Origin: Ereboglobus luteus | GTDB taxonomy: Bacteria > Verrucomicrobiota > Verrucomicrobiia > Opitutales > Opitutaceae | Reading direction: 5' to 3' | Assembly (NCBI RefSeq): GCF_003096195.1 | Contig: NZ_CP023004.1 | Coordinates: 1,902,501 to 1,966,500 of the forward strand | Length of the DNA stretch: 64,000 nucleotides | In this document: positions 8,690 to 17,050 of the stretch, piece by piece | Numbering within the stretch: the first letter of the stretch is position 1 | Layout: each line of letters begins with the position of its first letter | The notes under the pieces: generated by a model | Database searches by the model: none | What the model was told of the DNA's origin: nothing | What the model saw: only the letters and a program-made list of their open reading frames with translations | Translations under genes and position numbers: made by a program

Positions 8690-9496
8690 ATGAATTTTCC
8701 CATTCGCACCGCGCACATTGCCGCCGCCCTCATTATGTTTTCATTCGCCACTCCGCTCCCCGGCAACGAAACCATCGCCCTTGGCGACGGCGAAAGCATG
8801 AAGTTCCGCGTCGGCTGGGGCATCTTTCCGCACGCGGGTGAAATCACCGTCAACGCGAAAAATGAAATCATCGGCGGGCTTCCCAATATCCGCGTCACCA
8901 CGCGGCTCGCCACAAGCGGTGTCGTCCGAAAACTCTACACTCTCGAGGCCACGGGCGACTGCGTTTTCGACGCAATCGACGGGCGCCTTCTGGCCATTAC
9001 CACCAAATCCATTTCCGGAAAAAAACGCACGCATGCCATGGCTGTTTTCAACTACATCGCGGGCAACATTCGTTACGACGACTTTTTGCGCCCCGAAAGA
9101 AACGCCACGCTTCCCATCCCCAAAAGCCAGGCGATGGACCTCATCACCGCCCTTGTGCAAACACGCGCGTGGGATCTCAAACCCGGCGATTCGCGTCCCA
9201 TCACCGCCATTTTCGAGAACGATTTTTACGACCTTCTCGTCACCGCCACCGGCCACGAAAAAGTCAAAACGCCCTGGGGCGAACTCGACACGCTTGTTCT
9301 CGAACCCAAACCCGCGCCCGGCTCCACGCCCCAAGGCATGTTCAAAAAAGGCGCCACCGTGCGCGTCTGGGTTTCGCAAGACGCCCGGCGCCTCCCGGTG
9401 AAGTTCCAACTCGGTCTCAAATACGGCACCGGCACCGCGCACCTCACCGACTATACGCCGCCCGTCGTAAAAAAGACTGAGGAGCTGAAAAACTGA
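8690..9496 (+). CDS. DUF3108 domain protein, secreted
   Basis: 268 residues from ATG 8690; a signal peptide covers ~1-23 (IAAALIMFSFATPLPGNE). The rest matches DUF3108: FRVGWGIFPHAGEITV, a TRLATSGVVRKLYTLEA block, and a late VRVWVSQDARRLPVKFQ strand. The family is predicted periplasmic with an unknown job, often found in Bacteroidetes/Verrucomicrobia near envelope genes. Here it precedes two TonB genes, but there is no direct evidence of a shared function. The gene's final codons are the start of the left arm of an intergenic inverted repeat (9484-9612). Confidence 0.75.
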   Translation: MNFPIRTAHIAAALIMFSFATPLPGNETIALGDGESMKFRVGWGIFPHAGEITVNAKNEIIGGLPNIRVTTRLATSGVVRKLYTLEATGDCVFDAIDGRLLAITTKSISGKKRTHAMAVFNYIAGNIRYDDFLRPERNATLPIPKSQAMDLITALVQTRAWDLKPGDSRPITAIFENDFYDLLVTATGHEKVKTPWGELDTLVLEPKPAPGSTPQGMFKKGATVRVWVSQDARRLPVKFQLGLKYGTGTAHLTDYTPPVVKKTEELKN

Positions 9497-9612
9497 AGGA
9501 CTGAAGGCTGAAAACAACTGGCCCGACCAAGCAAAACGCTCGCAATTCAGATTTCTGTTTTTCAAGATTTTCGGACCTTTAGTTTTTCAGATATTCAGTC
9601 CTTCAGCCTTTC
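9484..9612. repeat. Intergenic inverted repeat, CTGAAGGACTGAA word type
   Basis: Left arm around the TGA stop of the DUF3108 gene carries tandem CTGAAGGA/CTGAAGGCTGA words; the right arm carries TTCAGTCCTTCAGCC words and ends 5 bp before ATG 9618. The core is a perfect 13-bp inverted repeat (9493-9505 with 9594-9606). A third block of the same word family is upstream of ubiE (33056-33092). Confidence 0.7.
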
Positions 9613-9617
9613 CCACC

Positions 9618-10460
9618 ATGGGTCACGCCGCCTCAATGCACGCACACTCGCCCGGATCATACAGCATTTCGCTTATGATTCACGGCGCCGTCGTGCTCGC
9701 CGTGCTGCTCTCGACCTATTACCTCAGCGACGTTCGGAAAAAGCCCTCCAGTCAGATCATCGAACTCGTCGCCGGCCCCGGAGACGACTACATGGCCAGG
9801 CAAGCCCCCGCGCTCGGCACACCGGAAACAATCAACCCGGTTCCCGATCTTAACCTCTCCCCGCTCGAACCTGTTGTCGAACCGCCGCCACAACCAGTCG
9901 TCACCCCCGCGCCCAACACGCCCGTCATTCCGCCACCCAAAAAAACGGTTGCGCCAAAGACCACCCCGAAAACGGAAACGCCCCCCAAAAGAATATCCAA
10001 GGCGGAGTTCGACAAACTTAACGCCAGTAAAAACAAAAACCTCCCCTCGCAAAAAATCAACAAGACCAAATCGCAAAAAAAAGTGGTCGCTCCAAAAATC
10101 GGCCAGGGCGTCGCCAAGGGCGTGCTGGGCGGCATTGGCAGCGGAGCCGGCGCGGGCGGCACAGCGCTCACCGCGGCGGAGCGCGGCCAAATGGAAGCCT
10201 ACTTCGCGCTTCTCGCGCAGCGCATCCGGCAGGCGCAGGAAAAGCCCGAGGGCCTGAGCAGCGAGCTTGTTGTGCGCATCGAATTTCAAGTTTACTCCAA
10301 CGGCACCATTGGCGCGGTCAAAATCGTCCGCAGTTCCGGCAACCGGGCCTTTGACGATTCCGTGTTGAAAGCCATCCGCACCGTGCGTCCCATCGGTCCG
10401 CGTCCAGACGGCAAAAGCGGCGCGAAAGTCGCCGACTTCCGCATGCGCGAGGAAGATTGA
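9618..10460 (+). CDS. TonB family protein, first of a tandem pair
   Basis: 280 residues: one N-terminal transmembrane helix (~20-40), a Pro-rich periplasm-spanning linker (~75-130, many PPP/PKK repeats), a Gly-rich hinge, and a C-terminal TonB domain (~193-280) with ELVVRIEFQVYSNGTI and AFDDSVLKAIRTVRP. TonB transmits proton-motive force from ExbB/ExbD to outer-membrane receptors; no exbB/exbD is in the window. The C-terminal ~89 residues are about 78/89 identical to those of the next gene, while the rest has diverged. Confidence 0.85.
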   Translation: MGHAASMHAHSPGSYSISLMIHGAVVLAVLLSTYYLSDVRKKPSSQIIELVAGPGDDYMARQAPALGTPETINPVPDLNLSPLEPVVEPPPQPVVTPAPNTPVIPPPKKTVAPKTTPKTETPPKRISKAEFDKLNASKNKNLPSQKINKTKSQKKVVAPKIGQGVAKGVLGGIGSGAGAGGTALTAAERGQMEAYFALLAQRIRQAQEKPEGLSSELVVRIEFQVYSNGTIGAVKIVRSSGNRAFDDSVLKAIRTVRPIGPRPDGKSGAKVADFRMREED

Positions 10461-10497
10461 GCGCGGATAATAATAACGCTCCGATGCCAACACGACC

Positions 10498-11247
10498 ATG
10501 GGCGCACAAATCGTAGTTTCCCACACGCCCTCGCGTTACGCCGGCGCATACGGCATTTCGATGCTGCTTCATCTGGCAGCCGCCAGCCTCGCGCTTCTCT
10601 GCATTTTCCTGTTAAAAACCACCCCCGAAAAACCGTTAAACGATACGATTGAACTCTGGCCGCGCACACTCGTTTCCGGAGAAAACGCCCCGGCTGAGAT
10701 CCCGCCAATAGTCGGTCCTAAAATCGAACCGCTGTTGCCACTCCCGCCGGTCACGCAGGAAATCCAACCGCAGGCGACACGACCTCCGGGCAATCGAATA
10801 ACGGAACGCGAGTTCAGGGAAAAATACGGCAGCCCGCCCGCTCGAAATAACACAACAATATCCTCAACCCCGCCGATTCGACCCAACGCAATCGAATCGC
10901 CGGCATTCGAAAACCTCGCGCCTGTTTCCCAAAGCACGAATCCCGATGTTCCGATAAGCGCACACATCCAAAACCAAATGGATTCCTATTTCGCGCTCCT
11001 CGCGCAACGCATCCGACAGGCGCAGGAAAAGCCCGAGGGCCTGAGCAGCGAGCTTGTTGTTCGCATCGAATTTCAGGTTTACGCCGACGGCACCATTGGC
11101 ACCGCCAAGGTCATTCACAGTTCCGGCAACCGGGCCTTTGATGATTCCGTGTTGAAAGCCATCCGCACCGTGCGTCCCATCGGCGATCGCCCCGATGGCA
11201 AAAGCGGGGCAAAAGTCGCCGACTTCCGCATGCGCGAGGAAGGTTGA
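10498..11247 (+). CDS. TonB family protein, second of a tandem pair
   Basis: 249 residues, same plan as the preceding gene: N-terminal membrane helix (~23-41), Pro-rich linker (~60-150), TonB C-terminal domain (~161-249). It begins 37 bp after the first copy ends. The last ~89 residues are nearly identical to those of the upstream paralogue, also at DNA level (10192-10457 against 10978-11243), with most differences in two short stretches. The N-terminal two thirds keep only the topology. This suggests duplication followed by gene conversion or strong constraint on the receptor-contacting domain. Confidence 0.85.
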   Translation: MGAQIVVSHTPSRYAGAYGISMLLHLAAASLALLCIFLLKTTPEKPLNDTIELWPRTLVSGENAPAEIPPIVGPKIEPLLPLPPVTQEIQPQATRPPGNRITEREFREKYGSPPARNNTTISSTPPIRPNAIESPAFENLAPVSQSTNPDVPISAHIQNQMDSYFALLAQRIRQAQEKPEGLSSELVVRIEFQVYADGTIGTAKVIHSSGNRAFDDSVLKAIRTVRPIGDRPDGKSGAKVADFRMREEG

Positions 11248-11392
11248 CCGGCGGGTCCTGTTCAAAAGTGCGCAACAGGGACGTCGATGCCGACGTCCGC
11301 AAACTTTCGGGAATATCGTCGAAACATTTTCCGAAACACAGCATCTCAAGGCGTTAACACCATATTTTCACACAACACTTCATCCGCGTCGC

Positions 11393-12550
11393 ATGTCACC
11401 GCTCGTTTTTGTTATTTTCCTAATTGTTTATCTGCTCCTCTGCGCCTGCATATTTGTGCGCTCGACACAGGCGCTTCCCAAAAAACGCTGGCTGCGCATC
11501 GCATGGGTCGCGGGTCTCGCCTTTTGCGCCACGGCTTTTTTTGCCGGCTCCGCATTTCGCGAAACCGTGATTGCCGGTCTTCCCGTCGGACACTGGTTGC
11601 GCGTGCTCGGAGTCACCTGGATGCTCACATTTCCCTATTGGGTTGTCGCGGTCGTTTTCTGGGAGGTAATCCGCCTCGTCAACAAACGCCGGCGCATCCT
11701 CTCCAAGTGCGTCGAGACCCACCGCGCCCGCGCCAAGGTTCTCGCGCTCGCCGCCACCGTCGCCGCGGTGACTGTTGTATTTATTTTTGGATACTGGCGC
11801 TTTTCGAATCCCGTCATCACTCCCCTTGCCGTCAAAATCAACAAGCCGCTCGGCGGCCAATACGCCGGTTCCGGCAAAGTCCTCCGCATCGCCGTTGCGA
11901 GCGACCTGCACCTCGGCGACATCATCGATCGCGAACGCGTCCGCGACTTCGTCTCCCGCATCAACGCTCTTCAGCCGAACATTATTCTCCTCGCCGGTGA
12001 CGTCATCGACCGCAGCGTGGATGCGCTCGAAAAACAAAACATGGGTGTCGAGCTCGAAAAACTCCACGCGCCCCTCGGCGTGTTCGCCGTGCTCGGCAAC
12101 CACGAGAAATACGCCAACGCCAAGCGCAGCCTCGATTTTCTCGAAAAACACGGCGTTCGCGTTCTCTACGATGAAGCCGTTCCCCTTGCCAATGGCGCGT
12201 TCACACTTGCCGGCCGCGCCGACCACAGCATCAAGTCGCGCAAAACGCTCGAGGAAATTCTCGCGGGCACCGATCGGGCGCGCCCGATTATTCTGATGGA
12301 CCACCAGCCGCGCGAACTTGCCCGTGCGCAAGCCGCCGGCGTCGATCTGCAATTCTCCGGACACACCCACGCCGGCCAAATCTGGCCGGTCACTTGGATC
12401 ATCCGTTTCATGTATGAAGTCCCCCACGGATACTCCCGCAAAGGCGACTTCCAGGTTTACGTCACCTCCGGCCTCGGTCTCTGGGGTTTCCCCGCCCGCA
12501 TCGGCAGCAAATCCGAAATCGTGGACGTGACCGTGGAATTCGCGAAGTGA
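11393..12550 (+). CDS. Membrane-anchored metallophosphoesterase
   Basis: 385 residues from ATG 11393 (the longer frame from 11195 overlaps the TonB gene). Four hydrophobic segments fill the first ~145 residues, then a calcineurin-like domain with the standard metal blocks: SDLHLGD (Asp, His), AGDVIDR (Asp), LGNHEKY (Asn, His), DHQPRE, and SGHTHAGQIWP (His pair). The membrane-plus-phosphoesterase plan resembles YkuE/YaeI-type enzymes, which act on phospholipid or UDP-sugar lipid intermediates in some bacteria; the substrate here is unknown. Start lacks a clear Shine-Dalgarno. 145 bp after the TonB pair; co-transcription is possible. Confidence 0.85.
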   Translation: MSPLVFVIFLIVYLLLCACIFVRSTQALPKKRWLRIAWVAGLAFCATAFFAGSAFRETVIAGLPVGHWLRVLGVTWMLTFPYWVVAVVFWEVIRLVNKRRRILSKCVETHRARAKVLALAATVAAVTVVFIFGYWRFSNPVITPLAVKINKPLGGQYAGSGKVLRIAVASDLHLGDIIDRERVRDFVSRINALQPNIILLAGDVIDRSVDALEKQNMGVELEKLHAPLGVFAVLGNHEKYANAKRSLDFLEKHGVRVLYDEAVPLANGAFTLAGRADHSIKSRKTLEEILAGTDRARPIILMDHQPRELARAQAAGVDLQFSGHTHAGQIWPVTWIIRFMYEVPHGYSRKGDFQVYVTSGLGLWGFPARIGSKSEIVDVTVEFAK

Positions 12551-12808
12551 AGCGCGCACATCGCGAATGCGCACGGATGACTGCCCTGCGAGTCCGCGAG
12601 CCGCACTGTGAAGCGGCGTGGGAGCCGGAATTTTTTGCGGCTAAATGGATTGGTCGCTTGAGAGGGCCTCCGTGTCGGCAAATCAGTGCAAAATTGTTTT
12701 CCGAAACATGGCTCCCAATTAAATTGACTCACCTGTCCGAAAATCACGAAATACCCGAACCCATTTCCCTCAATAAACAACAACCCAGCTAAAAAACACA
12801 TCCCGACC

Positions 12809-14230
12809 ATGGCCAAACCATTCCTCCCCGAAACCTTCCTCCTCGACACACCTTGGGCGCGCTCGCTCTACAAGGATCACGCCGCCAAGCAGCCCATCTT
12901 CGACTACCACTGCCACCTTCCGCCCGACCAGATCGCCTCGAATCACCAATTCGAAAACCTCTATAAAATCTGGCTCGCCGGCGACCATTACAAATGGCGC
13001 GCCATGCGCTCCAACGGCATCCCCGAGGACTACATCACCGGCGACAAAACCAGCGACTACGACAAGTTCCTCGCCTGGTGCAAAACCGTTCCCCAGACCC
13101 TCCGCAATCCGCTCTATCACTGGTCGCACCTCGAACTGCGCCGCTACTTCGGCATCAACCTCGTCATCAACGAAGCCAACGCGCCCAAAATCTGGAAACT
13201 CGCCAACGCCAAGCTGAAGACGAAGGCCTTTTCCACGCACGGCATCCTCACCAAAAACCGCGTCAATGTCGTCTGCACAACCGACGACCCCGTCGACTCG
13301 CTCGAGCACCACATCGCCATCGCCAAGTCCAAGCTCAAGACCCGCGTCTATCCCACCTTCCGCCCCGACAAGGCGCTCGTCGTCAACAGCCCCGCCGTCT
13401 TCAACGCCTGGTGTGACCAGCTCTCCGCCCGCGCCAACATCGACGTCAAGGACCTCGACTCGCTCCTCCGAGCCATCGACAACCGCCACGAGTTCTTCCA
13501 CTCCATCGGCGCGCGCGTCTCCGACCACGGCATGGAAAATATTCCCGACGCTGACTGCACCGAAAAGGAAGCCGCCGCCATCTTCAAGGCCGCGCGCGCC
13601 GGCAAGGCCGCCAGCCCCGAAAACACGGCCAGGTTTACCTGGTTCATGATGCTCGCCTTTGGCCGCCTCGACGCCAAGCGCGGCTGGACCAAGCAGCTCC
13701 ACCTCGGCGCGATCCGCAACAACAACACCCGCCTCCTCAAGCGCCTCGGCGCCGACGCCGGCGTGGACTCCATCGGCGACTTCCCGCAAGCCCGCGGCCT
13801 CGCCCGCTACCTCGACCGCCTCGACAGCGAAAACGCGCTCCCGAAAACCGTCATCTACAACCTCAACCCCGCCGACAACTACGTCTTTGCGACGATGATT
13901 GGCAACGTGCAGGACGACCTCACGCCCGGCAAAATCCAATTCGGCAGCGGCTGGTGGTTCCTCGATCAGGCCGAGGGCATGAAGTGGCAAATCAACGCCC
14001 TCTCGCAACTCGGCCTTCTGAGCCGCTTCGTGGGAATGCTCACCGACTCGCGCAGCTTCATGAGCTACGTGCGCCACGAATACTTCCGCCGCGTGCTCTG
14101 CAAACTGGTCGGAGGCGATGTTGACGCCGGCCTGATCCCCGCCGACAAAAAGTTGGTCGGCGGCATGATCGAGGACATCTGCTACAAAAACGCCAAACGC
14201 TACTTCGGCCTCGAAACGGGCAACATGTGA
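12809..14230 (+). CDS. uxaC: Glucuronate isomerase (uronate isomerase)
   Basis: 473 residues, full family length. It converts D-glucuronate to D-fructuronate and D-galacturonate to D-tagaturonate, the first step of uronic-acid catabolism. Diagnostic blocks are visible: the N-terminal IFDYHCHLPP (metal-binding His pair), NLYKIWLAGDHYKWRAMR, VVCTTDDP, and near the C-terminus GSGWWFLDQAEGM and LTDSRSFMSYVRHEYFRR. No signal peptide; cytoplasmic. The 258-bp spacer before it is non-coding. A hairpin with poly-T follows. No other uronate genes (uxaA/uxaB/kdgK) are nearby, so it seems to stand alone, in keeping with dispersed pathway genes. It links to the sulfatase/polysaccharide theme of the region. 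Confidence 0.95.
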   Translation: MAKPFLPETFLLDTPWARSLYKDHAAKQPIFDYHCHLPPDQIASNHQFENLYKIWLAGDHYKWRAMRSNGIPEDYITGDKTSDYDKFLAWCKTVPQTLRNPLYHWSHLELRRYFGINLVINEANAPKIWKLANAKLKTKAFSTHGILTKNRVNVVCTTDDPVDSLEHHIAIAKSKLKTRVYPTFRPDKALVVNSPAVFNAWCDQLSARANIDVKDLDSLLRAIDNRHEFFHSIGARVSDHGMENIPDADCTEKEAAAIFKAARAGKAASPENTARFTWFMMLAFGRLDAKRGWTKQLHLGAIRNNNTRLLKRLGADAGVDSIGDFPQARGLARYLDRLDSENALPKTVIYNLNPADNYVFATMIGNVQDDLTPGKIQFGSGWWFLDQAEGMKWQINALSQLGLLSRFVGMLTDSRSFMSYVRHEYFRRVLCKLVGGDVDAGLIPADKKLVGGMIEDICYKNAKRYFGLETGNM

Positions 14231-14252
14231 CAAACCGTTGATATGAGTTTAT

Positions 14253-14325
14253 AACCCCAATGGGGTTGCATATTTTTAACCCGGGGCTGACGACAAAAAC
14301 GTCTGTCCCGGGTTACGAGTTTTTG
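14253..14325 (+). terminator. Terminator / repeat hairpins after uxaC
   Basis: Two hairpins: AACCCCAATGGGGTT (14253-14267) and AACCCGGG (14278-14285) with CCCGGGTT (14307-14314), followed by ACGAGTTTTTG. The second has an inner GACG/CGTC stem. It fits an intrinsic terminator; the CCCCAATGGGG plus AACCCGGG...CCCGGGTT pair also resembles a repeated element I associate with Verrucomicrobia/Planctomycetes, so it may be both. Confidence 0.55.
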
Positions 14326-14458
14326 AAAACGCGACACTGAAAGGGGCGCGTTATTCATGCTTCGCAAGAAACAGCGGAAGCGGCCAGGGTGTGTTTTTTC
14401 GTTTCGGTGATAAAATTTGATTTCCTATTACCAGACGCCAATCATGCGCAACCATCCC

Positions 14459-15328
14459 ATGAAAACGCTCACCTACCCGACGAGTTTCCTGTTGGTGTTT
14501 TTGCTTTCCCTGCCTTTGTGCGCAAAGAAAACGGAGCAAAAAGCAGCAACCTATGAGACAAAGCTGAATATCTCATATTACGACGACCACGCGCTGGCGA
14601 ATGCCGACGAATATAAAAAGAGCCATTGCAAAATGGACATGTATTACCCGGAAAATCGTGCGGGGTTTCCCACGATTGTCTGGTTTCATGGAGGCGGACT
14701 GACGGGCGGCAAGCGCCGCCTGCCCGCGCTCAAGAATCAGGGAATCGCGCTCGTTGCCGTCAGCTACCGCCTTTCGCCCAAGGGGGAATTCCCCTGCTTT
14801 CTTGAGGACGCCGCCGCGGCCACCGCGTGGGTGATCAAAAATATCGCGGCCCATGGCGGCGATCCGGACAAGGTGTTTATCGCGGGCCACTCCGCCGGCG
14901 GTTATCTGTCCGCGATGGTGGGCATGGACGGGCGCTGGCTGGCGGCCCACGGAATATCAAATCGCAAACTGGCCGGCATCATTCCCGTGAGCGCGCAGGT
15001 CACGACCCATTTTTTGGTGAAAAAATTGCGCGGAGACCAAGGCGAGCAATACCGTCCGATAATTGATGAATACGCCCCGTTGTATCATGCCTCGAAAAAC
15101 CTGCCTCCGATTTGCCTGATCGTGGGCGACCGGCGCATTGAATGGAAAAGTCGCGTCGAGGAAAACGAGCTTCTGGCCGTGAGCCTGAAAAACTTGGGCC
15201 ATGAGCAGACGGAGTTTTATGAAATGGGAGGCCTCAACCACCGCGCGGTTGGCGAAGGCGCACTGATTATAATAAAAAAATACGTGAATCGAATTATTGA
15301 GGAGCGGGGAAAAGAGCCGTCCCCGTAG
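14459..15328 (+). CDS. Secreted alpha/beta-hydrolase (BD-FAE / esterase-lipase type)
   Basis: 289 residues. ATG 14459 gives a clean signal peptide (MKTLTYPTSFLLVFLLSLPLCA). The esterase signatures are the oxyanion-hole HGGG (in WFHGGGLTGGKR), the nucleophile elbow GHSAGG (Ser in IAGHSAGGYLSAM), and a late His (GGLNHRAVGEG). An acidic residue in ICLIVGDRRIEW is the likely third triad member. The closest family type I recognise is carbohydrate/feruloyl-esterase-like or carboxylesterase; substrate unknown, but it fits a polysaccharide-degradation neighbourhood. It follows uxaC after ~230 bp and has its own upstream region. Confidence 0.8.
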   Translation: MKTLTYPTSFLLVFLLSLPLCAKKTEQKAATYETKLNISYYDDHALANADEYKKSHCKMDMYYPENRAGFPTIVWFHGGGLTGGKRRLPALKNQGIALVAVSYRLSPKGEFPCFLEDAAAATAWVIKNIAAHGGDPDKVFIAGHSAGGYLSAMVGMDGRWLAAHGISNRKLAGIIPVSAQVTTHFLVKKLRGDQGEQYRPIIDEYAPLYHASKNLPPICLIVGDRRIEWKSRVEENELLAVSLKNLGHEQTEFYEMGGLNHRAVGEGALIIIKKYVNRIIEERGKEPSP

Positions 15329-15397
15329 AGTCGCGTTCGTGATGGACGATTTTTCGCGGAGAATAGAGGCAGCCTGAAGAAATAAACGGTATCCGCG

Positions 15398-15456
15398 TTG
15401 GACAGGGCGTGCTCGCCGAGCGCGCCGAGAATTGCGAGAGACAACCGCCCTGCCAA
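15398..15456. repeat. Imperfect palindrome with CAGGGCG / CGCCCTG ends
   Basis: TTGGACAGGGCG and CGCCCTGCCAA face each other across ~36 bp in the spacer between the convergent esterase and DEAD-box genes (15329-15538). The ends resemble the CGCCCTACC palindromes elsewhere in the window. Otherwise this ~210-bp spacer shows no gene. Confidence 0.4.
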
Positions 15457-15538
15457 AATGAGCGCACTACTTATAAAAATAACTTTAAGAGGGCGGAGCG
15501 GGTTCCGTTAATTCTTTCTCATCTTTTTGCCCAACGTC

Positions 15539-16888
15539 TCAACGTCCGCCGCGGCGCCAGTGACCGCCGGGTTTGCCCTTGGGGTGATGCGACGGATTTC
15601 CACCGCCGTGCGGACGTCCGCTGCTGGAGCGAGATTGGTTTTGTCCGCGCGCGCCTTTTGAAAGGCCGCCATTGCCTCCGCCGCGTTGGTGCTGCTGGCC
15701 GCCGCCTTGTTTGCGGCGGGGATTTTTCATCGGACGCGAGGTGTCTATGTGCGGCGGGGCACCGTTGGCGTAGGCGAAGCCGTCGAGTGCGAGACGTTCG
15801 ATGTGCGCGCCGATGAAGCGCTCGATGTCGCGCAGGTCGCCGGCTTCCTCGGGCGTGACGAGCATGAAGGCGTCGCCGTCGGCCTGGGCGCGACCGGTGC
15901 GGCCAATGCGGTGCACGTAGTCGTCGGGTTTTTCGGGGACGTCGAAATTGATAACGTGCGAGACGCCGGACACGTCGATGCCGCGCGCGGCGATGTCGGT
16001 GGCGACGAGCACTTCGTAGCGTCCGTCCTTGAAGCCGGCGAGCGCCTCGGTGCGCTGGTTTTGGGAGCGGTTGGCGTGGAGGACGGCGGTGGTGTGACCG
16101 GCGGACTTGAGCTTGCGCGCGATGCGATCCGCACCGTGCTTTGTGCGCGAAAAGATGATCACGCTTTGGAAGTCTGTGCGGTTGAGAATCGCGAGGAGCA
16201 TGTCGAACTTTTGCTCGTGGAGGACGGGATACGTGGCGTGGGTGACGGTTTCGACGACGGAGCGCGAGCGCCCGATTTCGACGCGCTCGGGATCGTGAAG
16301 CGCGAATTTTGCGACGGCTTCGATCTCAGGTTGTATGGTGGCGGAGAAAAAGAGCGTCTGGCGCTTGGGGGGGCATTGCGAGACGACGCGGCGCACATCG
16401 TGGATGAATCCCATGTCGAGCATGCGGTCCACCTCGTCGAGGACGAGCGCCTCGATGCCGGCGAGCGAGAGAGTTTTCTCCTGAAGAAAATCAAGCAGGC
16501 GCCCGGTGGTGGCGATGAGGATGTCGGTGCCGTTTCGAATGGCGGCGCGCTGGTTGCCGTAACCGACGCCGCCGTGGATGACCGCGACGCGCAGGTTGGT
16601 GAAGCGGCCGAGTTCGCGAAATGCGGTTTCGACTTGCGCGGCGAGTTCGCGCGTGGGCTCGAGCACAAGAACGCGGGGCGGACCGTGGCGGTGGGCGCCG
16701 AGACGCGCGAGTATGGGCAGCGCGAAGGCGGCGGTTTTGCCGGTGCCGGTTTGGGCGGAGCCGATGAGATCGCGTCCGCCGAGGACGACGGGGATGGCGC
16801 GTTGCTGGATGGGTGTTGGCTGGGCATACCCCATGGCTTGCGCGCCGCGCACGAGTGAATCCGGCAGTCCTAGTTGTTTGAATGGCAT
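15539..16888 (-). CDS. DEAD-box ATP-dependent RNA helicase (RhlE-like)
   Basis: 449 residues from ATG 16888 (MPFKQLGLPDSLVRGAQAMGY, the Q-motif region; the frame extends upstream to 16978 but without family similarity). Motifs in order: AQTGTGKT (I), PTRELAAQ (Ia), GG/TTGRLLDF (Ib), VLDEVDRMLDMGF (II), SAT (III), then IIFSRTKHGADRIARKL, VATDIAARGIDV and HRIGRTGRA (VI). Motif II reads DEVD, a change of the third residue of DEAD; the two metal/water-binding acids remain, so activity is expected. The last ~65 residues are Gly/Arg/Gln/His-rich, a typical disordered RNA-binding tail. Such helicases remodel rRNA or mRNA. The gene stands alone on the minus strand. Confidence 0.93.
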   Translation of the reverse strand: MPFKQLGLPDSLVRGAQAMGYAQPTPIQQRAIPVVLGGRDLIGSAQTGTGKTAAFALPILARLGAHRHGPPRVLVLEPTRELAAQVETAFRELGRFTNLRVAVIHGGVGYGNQRAAIRNGTDILIATTGRLLDFLQEKTLSLAGIEALVLDEVDRMLDMGFIHDVRRVVSQCPPKRQTLFFSATIQPEIEAVAKFALHDPERVEIGRSRSVVETVTHATYPVLHEQKFDMLLAILNRTDFQSVIIFSRTKHGADRIARKLKSAGHTTAVLHANRSQNQRTEALAGFKDGRYEVLVATDIAARGIDVSGVSHVINFDVPEKPDDYVHRIGRTGRAQADGDAFMLVTPEEAGDLRDIERFIGAHIERLALDGFAYANGAPPHIDTSRPMKNPRRKQGGGQQHQRGGGNGGLSKGARGQNQSRSSSGRPHGGGNPSHHPKGKPGGHWRRGGR

Positions 16889-17050
16889 GATTGTTGGCGT
16901 TGATAACGCGCAGCGAACGCGGCGGCTGGCGAGGGAAAACACAATGCGCCTGAGCGACGCAAAAAGCACCGGACTCAAAAACGCCGAGGTGGCGCCTCAC
17001 TCAATTGCGCAACTTTTTCCGCGTCGGCGACTGCGTTGGCACGCTGCAAA

